Below are positions 5,424 to 8,492 of a stretch of DNA of 8,492 bases, one piece after another. The stretch comes from an uncultured Chloroflexota bacterium. GTDB lineage: Bacteria > Chloroflexota > Dehalococcoidia > UBA2979. Under the pieces are notes generated by a model that did not search any database, was not told the DNA's origin, and saw nothing but the letters and a program-made list of their open reading frames with translations. How positions within the stretch are numbered: the stretch's first letter is position 1; every line of letters begins with the position of its first letter. A program made the position numbers and the translations under genes. Location: assembly GCA_902827055.1 (NCBI GenBank), contig CADEHD010000077.1, positions 1 to 8,492 of the forward strand, read 5' to 3'.

Positions 5424-6379
5424 CCGACGCCCTGCAGCAACGGGCGGTCGGGGCGCCCTTGATACCGATCCGCCAGCTCCGCGACCGCAGGCGACTCGAG
5501 GCACTGCTGAACGGGGATCGCGCCTTCGCGGCGTACGCACTCGGGCACCTCGAGCCAGGGCCATTCGAGCTGAGCCAGTTCTGGGTCGCAGACGCGCCGA
5601 GCGGCACGGGCGTGGTCCTCGTCTCGGACGCGATCGGCGCCACTTTGATCACGAGTGGCGATGCGAACGCGGTGGCCGCCATCCTGTCGCTGCATCCCGG
5701 CCCGCGCCTCGCCTACCTGTCGACAGCCGCGCCGGAGCACATGGGCGCGATCAGACGCTGGCACCACGTGGACGATCCGCTGACGATGCGCCGCATGTCC
5801 GTCAGCCGCGGCGCGTTCACGCCAGTCGACAGCAGCACCACGAACGCAATCGCACGGCGGCTGTCCGATGCCGACATCCGCTCGATTAACGCCCTGTACG
5901 CCCTCGATGACCGTTCCGGGCAGTACAGCGGACATCAGATCAACAACGCCGTGTATTTCGGCGCCTTCATCGACGATGAACTCGTGGCGATCGCCGGGAC
6001 GCACGTGGTGTCACCGATGATCGCGATGGGAGTCGTGGGCAATGTGCTCACCCACCCCACCTTCCGGGGTCGTGGACTGGCGACTTACGTCACATCGCGG
6101 GTAACTTCTACGTTGTTCACCATGGGCTGCGAGCAAGTCGTGCTCACCGCGGACCCGGAAAACACGCCTGCGGTGCGCGCCTACGGGCGCCTGGGCTACG
6201 AGGTCGGCGCACCCGTCGTCGAGGCCCGACTCCGCCGGCGCGATCCGGTAGGACTCGGCGCGTGGTGGCGTCGCATGAAGGCGGAACACATCCAGGGGTT
6301 CGAAGCGGTGCGAGCCGCTCCGCATCCACCGCGCCCGGCCGAGGGTGCACCTGAAGCTGGCAAAGGACGTACAGGATGA
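5420..6379 (+). CDS. GNAT-family N-acetyltransferase, two-domain, substrate unknown
   Basis: The C-terminal half (about 135-265) is a GNAT domain that would move an acetyl group from acetyl-CoA to an amine. Motif A is VGNVLTHPTFRGRGLATYV (206-224) with the pyrophosphate-binding RGRGLA. Motif B is LTADPENTPAVRAYGRLGYE (242-261) with the usual Asn and Tyr. The N-terminal half (about 10-130, with FAAYALGHLEPGPFELSQFWVAD) resembles the degenerate GNAT-like N-domain of two-domain acetyltransferases. The last 50 residues are rich in Pro, Arg and Ala. At 319 residues it fits the two-domain type. The start is the GTG at 5420, which overlaps the mtnP stop as GTGA; the longer open frame upstream is a shadow of mtnP. 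The stop overlaps the ahcY ATG by 4 nt. No substrate can be read from the sequence, but coupling on both sides ties its expression to MTA and SAH recycling. Confidence 0.88.
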   Translation: MTDALQQRAVGAPLIPIRQLRDRRRLEALLNGDRAFAAYALGHLEPGPFELSQFWVADAPSGTGVVLVSDAIGATLITSGDANAVAAILSLHPGPRLAYLSTAAPEHMGAIRRWHHVDDPLTMRRMSVSRGAFTPVDSSTTNAIARRLSDADIRSINALYALDDRSGQYSGHQINNAVYFGAFIDDELVAIAGTHVVSPMIAMGVVGNVLTHPTFRGRGLATYVTSRVTSTLFTMGCEQVVLTADPENTPAVRAYGRLGYEVGAPVVEARLRRRDPVGLGAWWRRMKAEHIQGFEAVRAAPHPPRPAEGAPEAGKGRTG

Positions 6380-7674
6380 CCACCGAGGCCCAGGCGCGAC
6401 CACCGCTCCCCGACACGCACTTCGATGTCGCGGACGTCAACCTCGCCGCCGCTGGCGTGCAGCGCATCGAGTGGGCCGCCCGCGAGATGCCCGTGATCGC
6501 CCAGATCCGCGAACGCTTTGCGCGCGAGCGGCCGCTGGCTGGCGTCCGCGTCGCGGCGTGCCTCCACGTTACGTGCGAGACCGCGAACCTGATGCTGGCG
6601 CTGTGCGACGGGGGTGCCGATGTGCGCCTCGCCGCCTCGAACCCCCTGTCGACGCAGGACGAGGTCGCGGCGGCGCTCGCGGTCACGTACGGGATTCCGA
6701 CCTTCGCGATCAAAGGTGAAAGCACCGAGACGTACTTCCAGCACCTGAACCAGGTCATCGCCGACGGCCCCCAGATGACGATGGACGACGGGGCTGACGT
6801 CGTCGCGATGCTGCATCGGGACCGACGGGACCTGCTCGCGGGGGTCGTTGGTGGCACCGAGGAGACCACGACGGGTGTGGTGAGGCTGCGTGCGCTCGCG
6901 GCGGAGGGGAAGCTCGCGTACCCGATCGTCGCGGTGAACGACGCGGAGACGAAGCACTACTTCGACAACCGGTACGGCACGGGGCAGTCCACCCTCGATG
7001 GCGTGACGCGCGCGACCAACATCCTGATCGCCGGGAAGACGATCGTGGTCTGCGGTTACGGCTGGTGCGGACGCGGCGTGGCGAGCCGCGCGAGGGGCAT
7101 GGGCGCGCAGGTCATCGTGACCGAGGTCAGCCCGCTCGCGGCGCTGGAGGCCGTGATGGACGGCTTCCAGGTGATGCCCATCGCGGATGCAGCGCCACGC
7201 GGCGACATCTTCATCACGGTCACCGGGGACATCAACGTCATCGATGAGCCCTCGTTCGCAACAATGAAGTCCGGCGCGATCCTCGCGAACTCCGGTCACT
7301 TCGACGCGGAGATCAACCTCAAGGCGCTGGGTGGCATGAGCGAGACGAAGCGCACGCTCCGCCCGTTCGTGGAAGAGTACGCACTCAGCGACGGGCGCAA
7401 GATCGTCGTACTCGCCGAGGGCCGCCTCGTGAACCTGGGCGCGGCCGAGGGACACCCGGCCTCGGTCATGGACATGTCTTTCGCGAACCAGGCGCTGTGC
7501 GCGGAGTACATCGCTCGCGAGCACAAGAACCTGGCCCCCGGCGTGTACGAGGTGCCACGCGACATCGACTCCGACGTGGCTCGCCTGAAGCTGGCCGCCA
7601 TGGGGGTGAACATCGACACCCTCACGGCCGAGCAGGCCCACTACCTCAGCTCGTGGGAGCTGGGAACGCACTAG
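6376..7674 (+). CDS. ahcY: Adenosylhomocysteinase (S-adenosyl-L-homocysteine hydrolase), archaeal/Thermotoga type
   Basis: The enzyme reversibly hydrolyses S-adenosylhomocysteine to adenosine and homocysteine with tightly bound NAD, relieving inhibition of methyltransferases. The 432-residue protein has ACLHVTCETANLM (61-73), SNPLSTQDE (88-96), DDGAD (137-141, catalytic Asp138), GGTEETTTG (159-167, Glu163), VNDAETKHYFDNRYGTGQS (187-205, Lys193 and Asp197), the NAD loop GYGWCGRG (227-234) and LAEGRLVNLGAAEGHP (346-361). The forms NPLSTQDE and NRYGTGQS, and a C-terminus ending near LSSWELGTH without the KPDHYRY tail of eukaryotic and most proteobacterial enzymes, place it with the archaeal/Thermotoga branch. 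Some archaeal members act on S-inosylhomocysteine instead, so exact substrate preference is open. The ATG at 6376 overlaps the GNAT stop and has AAAGGA at 6362-6367 as ribosome site. The following gene is metK. Confidence 0.96.
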   Translation: MTTEAQARPPLPDTHFDVADVNLAAAGVQRIEWAAREMPVIAQIRERFARERPLAGVRVAACLHVTCETANLMLALCDGGADVRLAASNPLSTQDEVAAALAVTYGIPTFAIKGESTETYFQHLNQVIADGPQMTMDDGADVVAMLHRDRRDLLAGVVGGTEETTTGVVRLRALAAEGKLAYPIVAVNDAETKHYFDNRYGTGQSTLDGVTRATNILIAGKTIVVCGYGWCGRGVASRARGMGAQVIVTEVSPLAALEAVMDGFQVMPIADAAPRGDIFITVTGDINVIDEPSFATMKSGAILANSGHFDAEINLKALGGMSETKRTLRPFVEEYALSDGRKIVVLAEGRLVNLGAAEGHPASVMDMSFANQALCAEYIAREHKNLAPGVYEVPRDIDSDVARLKLAAMGVNIDTLTAEQAHYLSSWELGTH

Positions 7675-7691
7675 CGCGCAGTCCCGCCTCA

Positions 7692-7715
7692 ACTCGAGAC
7701 CGCGCCGATTCGAGT
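7692..7715 (+). promoter_or_regulatory. Stem-loop just upstream of the metK ribosome binding site
   Basis: ACTCGAG (7692-7698) pairs with TTCGAGT (7709-7715) through six Watson-Crick pairs and one G-T, around a 10-nt loop. It fills the middle of the 57-nt gap between ahcY and metK and ends 3 nt before the AGGAG ribosome site (7719-7723). There is no T-run, so it is not an intrinsic terminator. It is too small to be a known SAM or SAH riboswitch. It could affect processing or translation of metK, or be chance. Confidence 0.3.
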
Positions 7716-7731
7716 ACCAGGAGTACATCCG

Positions 7732-8492
7732 ATGACCACGACGTTCATGAGTGCCCCCTCACTGCTGCTCACCAGCGAATCGGTGACTGAGGGCCATCCC
7801 GACAAGCTCTGCGACCAGGTCTCAGACGCGGTCCTCGACGCGATCCTGCGCGAGGATCCCGACGCGCGCGTGGCGTGCGAGGCTGCGGCCACGACCGGGG
7901 TGGTCTTCGTCATGGGCGAGATCACGACGAGCGCCTACGTCGACCTCCAGCAGATCGTGCGCAACACCGTCCGCGACATCGGCTACAACCGCTCGGAGAT
8001 CGGCTTCGACTGGGAAACGTGCGGAGTGATCTCCTCGATCAAGGAGCAGTCGAGCGACATCGCGATGGGCGTCGGGCACGCGCTCGAGGCTCGCGAAGCG
8101 CACGACGAGGTCGAGAAGTACGACCTCGAGGGCGCTGGCGATCAGGGCATGATGATCGGCTTCGCCTGCACCGAGACCGAAGAGTACATGCCGCTCACGA
8201 TCTCGCTCGCCCACAAGCTCGTGCGGCGACTCGCCGAGGTGCGCAAGGAGGGGCTGCTGAGCTACCTGCGGCCCGACGGCAAGTCGCAGGTCACGGTCGA
8301 GTACGCCTACGGCGTACCGCGACGCCTGGACACCGTGGTGATCTCGACGCAGCACGACCCCGAGGTGAGCGAGGACACGCTGCATCGTGACATCGAGACG
8401 CTGGTGATCCGACACGTCTGCCCGCCCGAGTTGATGGTGGACACGCGGATCCTCGTGAACCCGACCGGCCGCTTCGTCACGGGCGGCCCGAT
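7732..8492 (+). CDS. metK: S-adenosylmethionine synthetase, N-terminal part (runs off the window)
   Basis: MetK makes SAM from methionine and ATP, releasing phosphate and pyrophosphate, in the cytoplasm. The 253 visible residues cover about the first 60% of a protein usually near 400 residues. The reading frame is still open at the edge. Signatures are SESVTEGHPDKLCDQVSDAVLD (15-36) with the ATP-binding EGHPDK, TGVVFVMGEITTSAYVD (55-71), RNTVRDIGY (77-85), SSIKEQSSDIAMGV (101-114), GAGDQGMMIGFA (134-145, the hexapeptide-type signature), RPDGKSQVTVEY (180-191) and NPTGRFVTGGP at the edge. All match the bacterial type, unlike the archaeal-looking AhcY beside it. The ATG at 7732 has AGGAG at 7719-7723, 8 nt upstream; an in-frame ATG at 7747 lacks this. 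It lies 57 nt after ahcY in the same direction and is probably co-transcribed. Confidence 0.96.
   Translation, partial: MTTTFMSAPSLLLTSESVTEGHPDKLCDQVSDAVLDAILREDPDARVACEAAATTGVVFVMGEITTSAYVDLQQIVRNTVRDIGYNRSEIGFDWETCGVISSIKEQSSDIAMGVGHALEAREAHDEVEKYDLEGAGDQGMMIGFACTETEEYMPLTISLAHKLVRRLAEVRKEGLLSYLRPDGKSQVTVEYAYGVPRRLDTVVISTQHDPEVSEDTLHRDIETLVIRHVCPPELMVDTRILVNPTGRFVTGGP

Noticed and set aside
6196..7728. Minus-strand open frame of 510 codons opposite ahcY
   Set aside because: It is antisense to a clear ahcY gene, has no motif, and has the low-complexity Arg/His/Val make-up of GC-rich shadows.
7675..7731. SAM or SAH riboswitch before metK
   Set aside because: The gap is only 57 nt and the single stem-loop lacks the multi-helix layout and conserved core of the known classes.
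1..8492. CRISPR arrays, IS elements, tRNA or rRNA genes, phage genes
   Set aside because: Reading through the window showed no regularly spaced repeats, transposase motifs, terminal inverted repeats or RNA gene signatures. The HNH protein has no intron or intein context.

Overview
The window comes from a GC-rich, gene-dense bacterial chromosome. It carries ordinary housekeeping genes and shows no sign of phage, plasmid, IS, CRISPR, rRNA or tRNA. The genes are read mostly from GC-ending codons and are closely packed, with several 4-nt stop/start overlaps. The archaeal/Thermotoga-style adenosylhomocysteinase next to a bacterial MetK, the MtnA/MTA-phosphorylase pair and the CsoR-type regulator would fit a GC-rich Chloroflexota or a related deep-branching, possibly thermophilic lineage. 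This placement is an inference from protein character only; a GC-rich actinobacterium cannot be excluded.

Layout. (1) 1-372: the right half of a possible CsoR operator, then csoR, a C-H-C copper-sensor-type repressor on the + strand. (2) 401-2220: a two-gene minus-strand unit, a class I SAM-dependent methyltransferase followed by plsX (acyl-phosphate synthesis for phospholipids), overlapping by 4 nt. (3) 2221-2295: a 75-nt divergent promoter region. (4) 2296-8492: a plus-strand run of apt, mtnA, an HNH-endonuclease protein, mtnP (MTA phosphorylase), a GNAT acetyltransferase, ahcY and metK. metK runs off the right edge.

How the genes work together. The plus-strand run is a methyl-cycle and methionine/adenine-salvage cluster. 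MetK makes S-adenosylmethionine (SAM). Methyltransferases turn SAM into S-adenosylhomocysteine, which AhcY splits into homocysteine and adenosine. Polyamine synthesis and similar reactions turn SAM into methylthioadenosine (MTA), which MtnP phosphorolyses to adenine and 5-methylthioribose-1-phosphate. Apt returns the adenine to AMP, and MtnA isomerises the sugar phosphate to methylthioribulose-1-phosphate. The later steps of methionine salvage are not in the window. Two genes do not fit this pathway but are tightly coupled into it: the HNH protein, whose start codon overlaps the mtnA stop, and the GNAT protein, which overlaps both mtnP and ahcY. They are the most interesting unexplained parts of the window.
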